Assembly (NCBI RefSeq): GCF_014192155.1
Contig: NZ_JACHXO010000011.1
Location: 94,955 to 158,954 of the forward strand
Direction of reading: 5' to 3'
From: Roseateles terrae
GTDB lineage: Bacteria; Pseudomonadota; Gammaproteobacteria; Burkholderiales; Burkholderiaceae_C
DNA: 64,000 nucleotides
The translations under genes were made by a program, and so were the position numbers. A model generated the notes under the pieces. The model worked only from the letters and a program-made list of their open reading frames with translations. It did not search any database and was not told where the DNA came from. Below are positions 29,001 to 37,486 of the stretch, one piece after another (position 1 is the stretch's first letter; each line of letters begins with the position of its first letter).

Positions 29001-29075
29001 GCGAGCCGCCAGCGCTTCATCAACCTGAGCACGGCGGATCGCAAGGCGCTGATGGCCTTCTTGAACTCGCTCTGA
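26073..29075 (+). CDS. Outer-surface lipoprotein with discoidin domain and di-heme oxidoreductase (DUF1111-like) domain
   Basis: A 1000-residue protein starting at the ATG that follows GCAGGAG. A lipoprotein signal ends LSAVGVLSGC, and a Pro/Ala/Ser-rich linker of about 85 residues follows. A discoidin/F5-8C-like carbohydrate-binding domain covers about residues 120-250 (DGSLTTRWAS, WIQFDFG). The rest is a large di-heme peroxidase-related domain with CFACH (Cys619, Cys622, His623) and CTACH (Cys879, Cys882, His883) covalent heme sites and the closing LSTADRKALMAFLNSL. The architecture suggests a periplasmic or surface redox enzyme targeted to a glycan. Substrate unknown; relatives are called thiol oxidoreductases without firm proof. 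Confidence 0.82.
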   Translation: MRNNVSDTDHKLACPPPPSLARGLVAGAVLALSAVGVLSGCGGGSSPSSTDTNPSSGTPAPAPIPAPAPAPTASGPETEPELPPTTAPSPSTGTLPSGGGTLSPPLPPTLQLPSGVDLSKPGATIQGVKATSSAVENNNNGPDKAVDGSLTTRWASTQDDAAWIQFDFGAKTALGYMQLVWENAYGKEYAILASDDGQTWYQLRYVAGGKGGTEEFFNLNANVRYVKIQGVARATQYGYSLFEVSFKSPGSDNTLAAVTTSALPTPPVGATIMTPAIPAPLEQVQFTLPDGTLVTRFGFVGRSRHARERGEDWAEIGYGTNDTVDANGKPRDKGPGAYLNFIANYFKNRTWGVEFIDNSRVAGVTKPRIIINQYYQQAQRGGGHSFFRRFDDPGVTGYGWMSPGQLLDPTTYTDGFKDLTSCPVVPKPPEGALLKPNTGYNGVIGANDGCSVVLDNVPGHRDVGPDANGVLVPTTTVASRSLKVGDAIEFTGSFFSSRAAMDAIGDNGNFRYYTNEVTYVVGSGLRPWYGVQPRLMNAPLPEETLLGGTGSISYDYADNATFMFQQPSTQIGMQNMQRFTEGRRWIHTNMWTGDHNEAGNDRNTAAVGLQGPRFNQSTCFACHINNGRGLAPQVLNQRLDTMAVRTAALDANGKQVPHPTYGLAVQMNARSQTTGALQDWGMSVRVAGFDTKTVTLADGTAVTLSKPRVAFDGPTPSVYSLRAAQPMIGMGLLEAIPDADILARVRSTPDEDGVKGQANLVYDPETGAVRVGRYGWKAAKVSLRHQSANAALLDMSVTSPLYPNRDCLAGPAKCDKNKVEKGLSEADLQLITRYVALLGVPAQRSVTSGFPKGVTPLPYLDVNPTEVAAGAKVFSSIRCTACHVAEMKTGLGTELTENRNQTIRPYTDLLLHDMGADLADNLVESQAAGNQWRTSPLWGIGYTEYVAGTGVKVGYLHDSRASTLTEAILWHGGEATASRQRFINLSTADRKALMAFLNSL

Positions 29076-29144
29076 TCGGGTCAGCGTGAGGCGAGGGGAG
29101 CCGCGGCGAGCGTCCCGGCTTCTCTCGACACGCTTCCAACGTAA

Positions 29145-29177
29145 AACGGCGACTCTGCCCACAGGCGAGTCGCCGTT
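29145..29177. terminator. Hairpin terminator between convergent genes
   Basis: AACGGCGACTC (29145-29155) pairs perfectly with GAGTCGCCGTT (29167-29177) around an 11-nt loop. It lies 70 bp past the di-heme lipoprotein stop and 127 bp past the convergent nadR stop. It may act on both strands; flanking T/A runs are short. Confidence 0.6.
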
Positions 29178-29303
29178 GTCATCAGTGCCTGTCGTTTTTG
29201 TCGCCGAGCGTCCTTCAAACAGTCGGCGCCCGCACCAATAAGAACCCCTCACTGGCACACCGCGCTCTCGTCGGGGTCAGAGGCAGGGGCGCATGGCCTG
29301 TGC

Positions 29304-30332
29304 TCAAGGCTGGAGCGAAAGCCGGATGGCGCCCAGGGCCTGCGACACCCGTTGCTGCACCGACCCCGACACCACCAGGAAGGGCAGCCCTCGCGACGCC
29401 AGCTCCTGCGCATACCGGGCCTGCTGCATCTGCCGGAAGCTTTCCGTCTGGCGGGTGCCGTCCTGCTCGAACGGCACGTCGGTGTCGCAGAGCAGCGTGA
29501 GCGTGTAGCGCCGCTCGGCCAGCGCGGTCAGGGCCGGATCCACGCGATTGAACATCCATTCACTGTAGAGCCGTGTCGTCAGCGGGGTGGTGTCACAGAC
29601 GAGGCAACCCTGCGCCTGCTGCGCCAGCGCGATCTCGTGCGACACCTGGGTGCGACCGATCAGCGCCATGTCCTCGAAGCGCAGTTGCCCGTCCTGCTGC
29701 TCCCATAAGGTCCGGCCAAATTCCGACACCCACACGGTGCCGAGCGCCTCGGCCAGTGCTGCCGCCAGCGTCGACTTGCCGGTGGACTCGCCACCCAGCA
29801 GCGCGATGCGGGGCATGAAGTCGGCGTAGACCTCCGGACTCAGCAGGTGGCGGTGCGCCAGCGGGTTCTGCCGCACCTGGGTGCCGGACACAGGAATCTG
29901 TGCGCGAGACTGGTCCACACAGACATGCTGCACCGGCGCGCCAAACACCTGCGACAGCACGGCCGCGAAGCCGTCGCCATAGGTCTCGCTGGTGAAGACC
30001 GCCTGCACCGGTCCGTCGAACAGATCCAGCATCAGTCGTGCGACGAAGTGGCGGTGCACATCCTCCGGCGCGTCGTCCAGGGGAATCGTCCGGGGGGCAA
30101 CACTGCGCGCACGGCACAGGCGAGCGAGATGATCGTTGTCCAGCACCTCGCAGCGAAGCCCCGGAAACCGTGCCGCCAGCCACGCCGCGCGACGGTCCCG
30201 CCCCAGACCCGCAAAACCCGGTTCGGTGTAGCTCACCACCACCAGCTCGTCGCACTGCGTCTGCGCGCGCCGGATCAGCAGCTCATGGCCGAGGTGAAGA
30301 GGACAGAACTTGCCGACCACCAGGCCCCGCAT
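29304..30332 (-). CDS. nadR: NadR-type NMN adenylyltransferase / ribosylnicotinamide kinase
   Basis: About 342 residues. An N-terminal nucleotidyltransferase domain has VVGKFCPLHLGHELLI (the HxGH motif) and SGTQVRQNP. A C-terminal P-loop kinase begins ALLGGESTGKSTLAAAL (residue about 175). It makes NMN from nicotinamide riboside and then NAD. The helix-turn-helix domain of the enteric NadR repressor is absent, so this is an enzyme only. An in-frame GTG at 30356 would overlap the pnuC stop by 4 nt and is an alternative start. It is last in the minus-strand operon, directly after the transporter pnuC. Confidence 0.9.
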   Translation of the reverse strand: MRGLVVGKFCPLHLGHELLIRRAQTQCDELVVVSYTEPGFAGLGRDRRAAWLAARFPGLRCEVLDNDHLARLCRARSVAPRTIPLDDAPEDVHRHFVARLMLDLFDGPVQAVFTSETYGDGFAAVLSQVFGAPVQHVCVDQSRAQIPVSGTQVRQNPLAHRHLLSPEVYADFMPRIALLGGESTGKSTLAAALAEALGTVWVSEFGRTLWEQQDGQLRFEDMALIGRTQVSHEIALAQQAQGCLVCDTTPLTTRLYSEWMFNRVDPALTALAERRYTLTLLCDTDVPFEQDGTRQTESFRQMQQARYAQELASRGLPFLVVSGSVQQRVSQALGAIRLSLQP

Positions 30333-30352
30333 GAAGCGGGGACCTGGCGCCG

Positions 30353-30910
30353 TCACGCCCGCATCAGTCGCCGCCACTTCCACCACCCGAACCATGCGTT
30401 GAGCCAGTACGCCGCATACAGCGCGGCGGTGACCCACAAGCCGCGGCTGGCATACAGCGGCACCGACAGCGTGTTCACTAGCACCCACACCGGCCAGTTC
30501 TCCAGCCGGCGCCGCAGCAGGAACACCTGCGCCACCACACTCAGTCCCAGCACGGCGGAATCAAGGAAGGGCGCGTAGGCATCGGTCATCCGCGCCAGCA
30601 GCCAGCCGTAGCCGCCGGTCACGATTCCCGCCAGCAGCACGGCCGCCGTCCATTCGCCCCGCGTGGTCCGGCTGATGGGCACCGCATGGCCGGCCCGGCC
30701 CTTGAGCCAATGCCACCAGCCCATCACGCTGGTGATCAGGAAGAAGCCCTGCAAGGTCACGTCGGCATACAGCGCCACCCGGAAGAAGGTGACTGCAAAC
30801 AGCAGGCAGCCGAGGATGCCGGTCCACCAGGTGTGCACGCTGTTGCGCGCGGCCAGCACGATGGAGAGGGTGGTCAGCGCACTGGCCGCCAGTTCGATCG
30901 GATCAGTCAT
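30353..30910 (-). CDS. pnuC: Nicotinamide riboside transporter PnuC
   Basis: A 185-residue inner-membrane protein with about seven hydrophobic segments. It shows the family motifs WWTGILGCLLFAVTFF, LITSVMGWWHWLKG and ENWPVWVLVNTLSVPLY. It imports nicotinamide riboside, which the adjoining NadR kinase would trap and convert. It overlaps the upstream ligase-like gene by 4 nt and is followed at once by nadR. Confidence 0.93.
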   Translation of the reverse strand: MTDPIELAASALTTLSIVLAARNSVHTWWTGILGCLLFAVTFFRVALYADVTLQGFFLITSVMGWWHWLKGRAGHAVPISRTTRGEWTAAVLLAGIVTGGYGWLLARMTDAYAPFLDSAVLGLSVVAQVFLLRRRLENWPVWVLVNTLSVPLYASRGLWVTAALYAAYWLNAWFGWWKWRRLMRA

Positions 30911-32277
30911 GGCCCGCAGGCCTCCAGGTCGGATGTGTATTGCAGCACCTTGTCATCGGCGTGCAGGGGTTCAACGGTCACAGGCAGCGGGCCGAGCAGA
31001 TGGGCGAGGGCGGCGGTGAGGGCGGGTCCGTGGTGCAAGGCGGCGGGCGTCAGACGGAGTCGCAAGGCGCCATCGTTGCCCTGATGCAGGGCATATTGCG
31101 TCAGCGGCCAGGGCGCCAGCGCGTGGGTCACGTCGATGTTGTTGATCCAGTCCCCACCGGCCGACCGGAAGCGCACGGGCGCGCGTCCCATCAAACCTTT
31201 CAGCACCGGACCTTCGTCGGTGTGCTCCAGCGCGGCGTGGTCCCCGGTGCGGTAGCGCAGCAGCGGCAGGCAGAAGTTGAAGCCGCCGGTGAGGGTGATC
31301 TCGCCGCGTGCACCTTCCGGCACCGGCCGCCCCTGGGCATCGAGGATCTCCACATACAGCCGCGGCTGTAACAGCAGATGGCCCCGCAGCGCTTCGTCGT
31401 AGACAGCGATCGGGCCCGCCTCATTCATCGAATACAGATCCAGCACCGGACAGCCGAAGCGCTGCTGCAGGGTTTCACGAAGGCCGGGCGAGAGCGTCAT
31501 GCCCACCGACAGCAAGGCCCTCGGCCGCGTACGCAGCGGCAGCGTCAACAGTTCGCCGAAGGACAACGGGTCCCCGGCGATCACCTCGGCATCCAACGCG
31601 TCCAGATAAGCCGTCCGGTCATCCGGATGGCGCCAGTCGTCGGGATGCAGGTTGATCTTGGCCAGCCCCGATTCATCCATCAGCGGGGTGACGCTGACAT
31701 AGGTGAAGCATCGCTTCTGCACGCCCAGCAGCACCACGCCCACCTGACCGCGCCCATGCCTGGGCTCGATGCCCGCACGCCGCAGCGCCCGCAGGTGAAA
31801 CGCCAGGTATCGCGACGCGACGACCGGATGGGAGGCAATCAGCAATGGCGTGCCCGTCGTGCCGGTGGTGCGGAAGTTGATCATCCGGTCCAACGGCACC
31901 GGGTCCGGCACATACCGGGCAATGTCGGTAGCCAGGTCCGCGCGACGGGTGGTGGGCAATGAGGTGAAACCGCCCGACAGCGTCGGTAGTTCCCGATACG
32001 CCGGCACCTCGCGGCAGGTCTGGGCGACGAAGTCCGGCAGCCAGTCCGGCACCCCGTCACCTGGCCAGCCGACGCGCGCCGTCTTCACCTCATCAACGAA
32101 TCCACGCAGCGCCTGCACCTCGTCGGCCAGCAGGCGGTGGCCGCTCTGGTTGGTGTAGCGGGGCGCCGCGGGATGTTCCCGCAGGAAGTCCAGCATGCGC
32201 TGCCCCGCCTCGGTGAGCGTCGGGCAGAAGGCCAGGTCTTCCGCACGCAGAGGCATGCCGGTCACTCGCGCGTCCAC
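30907..32277 (-). CDS. PaaK/CapK-like AMP-binding (acyl-CoA ligase-like) protein
   Basis: About 456 residues of the phenylacetate-CoA-ligase-like branch of adenylate-forming enzymes. Visible are the P-loop-like NFRTTGTTGTPLL, LDLYSMNEAGPI (A5-like) and LLRYRTGDHAAL (A7-like). The substrate is unknown; this branch also includes enzymes that adenylate unusual acids for modification. An alternative ATG at 32256 would remove the 16-nt overlap with the upstream gene. It overlaps pnuC by 4 nt, so it is expressed with the NAD-salvage genes and with the MoxR-vWA genes upstream. Confidence 0.75.
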   Translation of the reverse strand: MDARVTGMPLRAEDLAFCPTLTEAGQRMLDFLREHPAAPRYTNQSGHRLLADEVQALRGFVDEVKTARVGWPGDGVPDWLPDFVAQTCREVPAYRELPTLSGGFTSLPTTRRADLATDIARYVPDPVPLDRMINFRTTGTTGTPLLIASHPVVASRYLAFHLRALRRAGIEPRHGRGQVGVVLLGVQKRCFTYVSVTPLMDESGLAKINLHPDDWRHPDDRTAYLDALDAEVIAGDPLSFGELLTLPLRTRPRALLSVGMTLSPGLRETLQQRFGCPVLDLYSMNEAGPIAVYDEALRGHLLLQPRLYVEILDAQGRPVPEGARGEITLTGGFNFCLPLLRYRTGDHAALEHTDEGPVLKGLMGRAPVRFRSAGGDWINNIDVTHALAPWPLTQYALHQGNDGALRLRLTPAALHHGPALTAALAHLLGPLPVTVEPLHADDKVLQYTSDLEACGP

Positions 32278-32840
32278 TTGTCGGCAGAGGCCTCGGCGGC
32301 CTTTTTCACCAGCGCCTCGCGGATCTCCCGCGCGCGTGCTTCGGCGGCACGGCTGGCTTCCAGCAGGCGGCGGCGCTCGGTGGCGCTCAGGGCGGACAGG
32401 CGGTCGGCGGCCTGCGCGGCCGTTTCTCCGTCGGGGCGCAGATCCAGGCGCGCCAGCATCACCCGCACCAGTTCTTCACGGCGGTCCGGATCTTTCAGAT
32501 AGGTGGTCACCGGCGCCAGGCCCGACAGCTCGCGGGCGGTGTCGTCCAGCAGGCGGAGCAGCGGCTCGGGTTGCAGTGGGCTGCCAATCAGGCGCTCGTC
32601 CGCCAGCAGCCAGGCCAACACCAGCGTCATGCGCAGCCGGGGCGCGTCCGCCGCGCTGCCTTCGAATCGGCGCAGGTCCTGCACCGAAGCGCGGCCCGGG
32701 CCCTGCGCCAGCAGGTCGTTCACCACCGCGGCCACATGCACCAGGCCGCCGCGGTCGGTCCGCGGGTCGTCGAGGAAGTCCGGCGGCAGGTCCGTCAGAC
32801 GGCGCAGCAGGATGTCGAGGGGGGGACCGGGTAGCAGCAT
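32262..32840 (-). CDS. Unknown helical protein in the MoxR-vWA operon
   Basis: A 192-residue mostly helical protein. The C-terminal third is strongly charged and may form a coiled coil (RLSALSATERRRLLEASRAA, EARAREIREALVKKAAE). There is no signal peptide or known domain. It sits 54 nt after the zincin-vWA gene and overlaps the ligase-like gene by 16 nt. It may be an adaptor of the MoxR-vWA machinery. Confidence 0.65.
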   Translation of the reverse strand: MLLPGPPLDILLRRLTDLPPDFLDDPRTDRGGLVHVAAVVNDLLAQGPGRASVQDLRRFEGSAADAPRLRMTLVLAWLLADERLIGSPLQPEPLLRLLDDTARELSGLAPVTTYLKDPDRREELVRVMLARLDLRPDGETAAQAADRLSALSATERRRLLEASRAAEARAREIREALVKKAAEASADKWTRE

Positions 32841-32894
32841 GGGAAGGGATGCATCGGCACGGCGAAAGCGCGCGCCTTGAGGGTGAATTGTCGG

Positions 32895-34790
32895 TCAGCC
32901 GTAATGCTTTTTGGCGAAGCGGCGCGCAAACGCCATCAGGTCTTCCAGGTCGCGGATGGCCTGCACCTCCCAGCCCTGCTCACGCTGCGCGCGGCGGATC
33001 CAGTCCAGGGCCTTGGCCTGCCATCCGCTGGTCTCCTGCTCCCAGCCTTGCGGCAGTTGAAGCGCCATGCTGCCGCCGCCGCCCGCCGCCATCAGCGCCT
33101 TGGCGGAAATGTCCCAGCCGGAGTTGCCACGCTCGTCCTGATCGAACATCGTGCTGATGCCGTCGTCAGAAATCATCAGCACATGTGCCAGCCGCTCGCG
33201 CGGGCGACCGGTCAGGTAGGTGTCGCGCAGCCGGTGGATGGGGAAGGCGGTGCCGCCGCCGTAGAAGCCGGTGAGGATGCGAAGAATGGCCGCTTCGTCG
33301 CGCACAAAGCCGTCGGTGTGCATCACCTGCTGCTTGCCGCTCCACAGCGTCACCTGCACCTTCGCCCCGGCCCGCAGGGCGGAGAGCGCAATCACGGCAC
33401 CGGCCAGGCTCGGGTACGACACCTGCACCTGCGGATTGGGCATGGAGCCGGAGCTGTCCACATACAGGTCCAGATCGATCGGGGATTGCACCGGCACCGG
33501 GCTGGGATCTTCGCCGTAGTGGCGCTGCACCGTCGTCACACCCGGGATCACCCGGGGCGACACCAGCACGCTCTGCAGCGGGTCGATCAGGTCCACCGCG
33601 TCGCCAATCTCCCAGGGGTCCAGGCCTTCCAGCAGCGGCTCGGTGCGGCCCGGCCGACTGCGCTTCGGAAACGGGACGAGGTGAGGCAGGGCGCGCTCGC
33701 GGTAGTAGCGCACGGCCGCTTCGTGGTCATCGATCTTCAGGCCTGCGGCACGCAGCAGCTCGCCGTAGTCGAAGGGTTCGCGGCACTGGCCGGTTTGCGC
33801 ATCGCTGTTGCCCGCGTCGGTGGGAAGGGTGTCGTCGCCATGGCCTTCCCGCGCGCTGTCGTCGCCGGTGACGGCCGGGTCCAGCGATGGATGGCGTGCG
33901 GCCGCTGCATCGCCGGTGATGTCCAGCCCGCCGTAGGGCTCGCAGCCTTCCCCAGCGCTCAGCGTGTCCATCAGCTGCTGCACCGCCTGGTCGGCCCGTT
34001 CGGCATCTTCCACCAGGTAGGGCAGCAGCAGCGCGGCAAAGCCGCCGGCGCCGGAGAGCCAGTCCGATGCATACACCCGGACCAGCCGGGCACCCAGCCA
34101 GGCGTCGGCGTCGATACCGGTCTCACGCGGACCGGCGCCCAGATCACCATGCGGCCGTTTCCAGAGCTGCTCGTAGATGCGCAGGTACAGGTCCCACACA
34201 CGGCTGGCCACCTCGGTGGCGCCGGGTGTGCGTTCCCCGGCGAGGCGTCGGTAGACGTCCGCCAGCCGGAGGTCCTCCTGGCGCTGCAGCCGGTCGTTGA
34301 TCAGCAGGTCCGCATACAGGTTGGCCACCATCGGTGCCTGGCGTTCCAGTGTCGGCAGCCCGGCGCGGATGCGCGCCAGCAGGCGCAGCTGATCCGTCAT
34401 GTTGCCGGGGATCAGGACATGGTGTCCGATCTCATGCGCGAGGATTTCGACGCCGTAGTCCGCCAGACCGAGATTCACGATGGCGTCCAGGTCGATGACG
34501 ATGCGCTGGTCCTTCAGGCGGATCATGGCGAAGCTGCCTTGCAGACCCTCTTCAGCGGCCTCGACCCGGCTTTCGCAGAGCTGCGGCATCTGCAGGCGGG
34601 TGTAGCGGCTCCACAGGGTCAACGCGCGGGGCCAGTCCTGCTGCCAGCGTTCGAGGACGCTGGCCGTTGCGGATGGCGGAGTGCCCGTCGCGCCAGTCCC
34701 GCCGGTCACGCCAGGGGCGCCTGCGGGGGCATTGGCGGCGACTGTCGCAGCCCCGTTGGCCGCAGTGGGGGCAGAGGGCTTGTTGTCCAT
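32895..34790 (-). CDS. Zincin-like metalloprotease fused to a von Willebrand factor A domain
   Basis: A 631-residue cytoplasmic protein. After a 35-residue Ala/Pro/Thr-rich tail, the N-terminal half contains EILAHEIGHHVL, an HExxH zinc-protease motif (His119, Glu120, His123). The C-terminal half is a vWA domain with an intact MIDAS motif DSSGS (Asp445, Ser447, Ser449) and later MISDDGIS. Partners of MoxR ATPases are typically vWA proteins; the fused zincin-like half is unusual. The start overlaps the preceding stop (TGATG). I infer a metal-dependent adaptor/protease remodelled by the MoxR ATPase of the same operon. Confidence 0.8.
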   Translation of the reverse strand: MDNKPSAPTAANGAATVAANAPAGAPGVTGGTGATGTPPSATASVLERWQQDWPRALTLWSRYTRLQMPQLCESRVEAAEEGLQGSFAMIRLKDQRIVIDLDAIVNLGLADYGVEILAHEIGHHVLIPGNMTDQLRLLARIRAGLPTLERQAPMVANLYADLLINDRLQRQEDLRLADVYRRLAGERTPGATEVASRVWDLYLRIYEQLWKRPHGDLGAGPRETGIDADAWLGARLVRVYASDWLSGAGGFAALLLPYLVEDAERADQAVQQLMDTLSAGEGCEPYGGLDITGDAAAARHPSLDPAVTGDDSAREGHGDDTLPTDAGNSDAQTGQCREPFDYGELLRAAGLKIDDHEAAVRYYRERALPHLVPFPKRSRPGRTEPLLEGLDPWEIGDAVDLIDPLQSVLVSPRVIPGVTTVQRHYGEDPSPVPVQSPIDLDLYVDSSGSMPNPQVQVSYPSLAGAVIALSALRAGAKVQVTLWSGKQQVMHTDGFVRDEAAILRILTGFYGGGTAFPIHRLRDTYLTGRPRERLAHVLMISDDGISTMFDQDERGNSGWDISAKALMAAGGGGSMALQLPQGWEQETSGWQAKALDWIRRAQREQGWEVQAIRDLEDLMAFARRFAKKHYG

Positions 34791-35776
34791 CACAGTGGCA
34801 GCAGTCGCACGGTGTGCGTATAAGGGGACGCCACGGCCAGGGTGTGGGGGCTCGCAGCCAGCACCAGCCCCTCCTGCGGCAGATCGATGGGCACCTCGCG
34901 GCCAGACACCACCAGCGTCTGTCCGTGCCACTGCACCGATGCCGGACGCTTCGGCGGCGCGGCGAGGTCGAACTCCTGCGCGGTCGCGGGCATCAGCACG
35001 GCGCCACAGGCGTCGGCGATGGCGAGGAAGTACCGATCCCCGCTGCGCACCAGCATGCCGTTCGACGCCACGCGAAGCGCCGGGGGTGCGGCGAAACGCC
35101 CGTCGAAGCCGGTGAAGCCACCCAGCGTCCAGCCCTCAGGGCGCGCTTGCGGGCCCGCCCATGGAGACGATGCCAGCGTGCCTCGCCAGGCCTCCACATC
35201 GCTCTGTGACGGGGCTTGCAAAGCGGCACGTTGCAGCGCGTCCGGCAAGCTTGCTGCCGCCTGCAGGGCCCCGGGCCGGAACTGCGCGAGGCCCGCTCGC
35301 CATGCCAGCACCTTGCCCAGCGCCAGCAGTTGCGCCGGGGTTTCGCTGCCTGGGCCCAGCTGTCGCAGCAGCCCGAGCCATTCCGCCGGGCGGGCACCAT
35401 CGACCGTACCCAGGTGGACGGCGGCATTGCTCAGCGCCCCCAGCAGATCATGCGGCAGTTCAGCGATCCGCGGCGCAAGCGCCGGCAGCACCTCCCGCCA
35501 GAGCTGGTTGACCAGCCGCGATCGCGCGGACGGACCCGCCAGTCCTTGAGCGCATAGCAGCAGGCCGATGTCATAGGCGGCCAGCGTGACCCCTGCGGTG
35601 CGCGCCGGCGCCACCGCCTCGACGGCCGACACCACCGGATCCAGCTGCTGCTGCACAAAAGCGGAAAATGCCGCCGGATCGAAACCGGGCGTGCGTCGTC
35701 GGGCCTCGTCCACACGCTGGTTGAACTGGCGCCGTCCGGCGGCCAGCACCTGCGCCAGGGGCGGAGAAATCAGCAT
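34790..35776 (-). CDS. Unknown protein between the MoxR ATPase and zincin-vWA genes
   Basis: A 328-residue soluble protein. The N-terminal two thirds are helical and leucine/alanine-rich. The last 110 residues appear beta-rich (SNGMLVRSGDRYFLAIADAC, later TLVVSGREVPIDLP). No domain is recognised. It is separated from the AAA gene by 16 nt and overlaps the next start by one base. The position matches the third, variable component of vWA-MoxR conflict systems, but I cannot show homology. Confidence 0.65.
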   Translation of the reverse strand: MLISPPLAQVLAAGRRQFNQRVDEARRRTPGFDPAAFSAFVQQQLDPVVSAVEAVAPARTAGVTLAAYDIGLLLCAQGLAGPSARSRLVNQLWREVLPALAPRIAELPHDLLGALSNAAVHLGTVDGARPAEWLGLLRQLGPGSETPAQLLALGKVLAWRAGLAQFRPGALQAAASLPDALQRAALQAPSQSDVEAWRGTLASSPWAGPQARPEGWTLGGFTGFDGRFAAPPALRVASNGMLVRSGDRYFLAIADACGAVLMPATAQEFDLAAPPKRPASVQWHGQTLVVSGREVPIDLPQEGLVLAASPHTLAVASPYTHTVRLLPL

Positions 35777-35792
35777 GTCTTCGCCCCCGCGT

Positions 35793-37373
35793 TCACTGGG
35801 TGCGCAACCAGTGCAGATAGTTGGTGTAGCGCTGATGCAGGTACTTCAGTTTCTGCAGGTCGTCATGCAGCGGGCCGTAGAGCTTGCGGCCCTTGACCAA
35901 CTCGCCCACCAGCCGCTCGATGGCCGCCAGGCGCTTGCGGGTCTCTGACTCCGACACGCCGTCCAGCCCCGCCGCAAAGGTCTGGGAGAGGCGGCCGACC
36001 GGATCGTCGCGATCCAGGTCCAGCCGGTCATATTCTTCGCAGGACAGATCGAACAGACGGCGCAGCCAGCTGAGCCGGTCCGTCCGGTAGGCGGCATGGC
36101 CGGGCACCGAGAAAAATGGCGCCTCCAGGTCGGGTTGCAGCTTGTCATGCAGCACGAACGGCAGCATCTGGCGCAGGTCTTCCAGCTCCACCTGGGGCTG
36201 GCCCCGGAAGTAGGCCAGGGCCTTGGCAAACAGCAGCAGCGACATGAGGTTGCGCACCGACACGCCATTCATTGTCTGGCAACCCAGGTCCTTGATGCGG
36301 TCGCGGCCATTGTCGGCCGCCAGCACCTCGGCCCATTCGACGCCGGAGAGCCGGGCGGTGTCCTTGCTCATGTATTCAAACTGCACACCGGCCGGCTCCA
36401 GCAGCTCGAACTGGCTGCAGAAAAACTCCAGCCGGCGACGCACCGGCGCGGGCATCTCCACGGCGCGGATGTGCTCGCCCATCTGGTCGATCTCCTGCTC
36501 GGTGAAGATGATCTGGGGCGGGACCATCTCTTCCGGCTTCAGGTTTTCTTCCACCCGCATCTGCAGCTCTTCCAGGAAACGCGGATTGAAGGCCAGCGCC
36601 TGGACTACGACGTCAATCCGGTCCCGCAGTGCTTCAATCACCTGATAGGTGCCACCGCCCTGGTCGTCATTGGCGGTGAGATACCAGGCCGACTCCGGAC
36701 ATTCGTAAAGGTGGTTGAGGATCTCCGCATAGTTGTCCCCCATCACCGTCAGCAGCGCGCTCTGGGTGCGGGTGGGAATGCGGTTGTATTCGTCCACGAT
36801 CTTGACCCGCATGCCCAGCCAGCTGCGCCAGGCAATGCGGATGTCTTCCATGCGCTGCGCATTCACCAGATCGCCGGGCAGGGGATTGCCCAGCAGGTCG
36901 GCAATCGTCATCTGCGGATGACCGTGCTGCATGGCGCGACGCACGTCCCGCACCGGGTATCCCGCCAGTACCCCCATCAGCAGCGCACTGGCGGTCTTGC
37001 CGCGGCCCGGCCCGCCGACGAAGAGGCATTTGCGCCGGGTGGCAAAGGTCAGCAGCGGCAGCAGGATGAAGCTGGAGTAGCTCTGCGCCGAGGGCAGGGT
37101 GAGCGTGCGGCGGGTGTCGCCCACGGTGAAGGCGGTGGGTGGTCCGTCATTGAATTCAATGTCGTAGTGCGGACTGATGATGGCGTGATTGACGATCCAG
37201 AAATAGGCTTGACGGAGTTTCTCGTCCAGCGGCAACGCATCGGTCGCGCTGTCCGCGCCGGTGGTGACGGCACCGCGGTAGAGGTCTGCCACGTCAAATT
37301 GCCGGGCCGGCGGCGCAGCGCCCGGGTTGGTCGGAGCGCGGGAGATGCGTTTGAAGAGGTCAAAGGCCGGCAT
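35793..37373 (-). CDS. MoxR-type AAA ATPase
   Basis: About 526 residues from the ATG at 37373; longer starts exist up to 37454 with no better ribosome site. The P-loop is CLFVGGPGRGKTASALL, followed by MQHGHPQMTIADLLGNPLPG, a Walker-B-like KIVDEYNRIPTRTQSALLTV and a sensor region with YLTANDDQGGG. These are features of MoxR/RavA-like chaperone ATPases that work with vWA partners. The extra C-terminal 200 residues are helical. It is the first gene of the minus-strand operon, and its start is 113 bp from the divergent caspase-fold protease gene, so both may share control. Confidence 0.85.
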   Translation of the reverse strand: MPAFDLFKRISRAPTNPGAAPPARQFDVADLYRGAVTTGADSATDALPLDEKLRQAYFWIVNHAIISPHYDIEFNDGPPTAFTVGDTRRTLTLPSAQSYSSFILLPLLTFATRRKCLFVGGPGRGKTASALLMGVLAGYPVRDVRRAMQHGHPQMTIADLLGNPLPGDLVNAQRMEDIRIAWRSWLGMRVKIVDEYNRIPTRTQSALLTVMGDNYAEILNHLYECPESAWYLTANDDQGGGTYQVIEALRDRIDVVVQALAFNPRFLEELQMRVEENLKPEEMVPPQIIFTEQEIDQMGEHIRAVEMPAPVRRRLEFFCSQFELLEPAGVQFEYMSKDTARLSGVEWAEVLAADNGRDRIKDLGCQTMNGVSVRNLMSLLLFAKALAYFRGQPQVELEDLRQMLPFVLHDKLQPDLEAPFFSVPGHAAYRTDRLSWLRRLFDLSCEEYDRLDLDRDDPVGRLSQTFAAGLDGVSESETRKRLAAIERLVGELVKGRKLYGPLHDDLQKLKYLHQRYTNYLHWLRTQ

Positions 37374-37486
37374 GGAACGGGTAGAGCTCAGGGCAATGCT
37401 CTGCATTGTGCGGTGTCTGGCGGCGATTGCGGCTGAATGCCGCCGTGTCCACAATCAGGGTTCCAACAAGTCAGGGAGAGGCAGGC

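Noticed and set aside
26217..29258. A 1013-codon open frame opposite the di-heme lipoprotein gene
   Set aside because: A GC-rich antisense frame with His/Arg/Gly-rich text and no domain, whereas the plus-strand frame has heme motifs and a lipoprotein signal.
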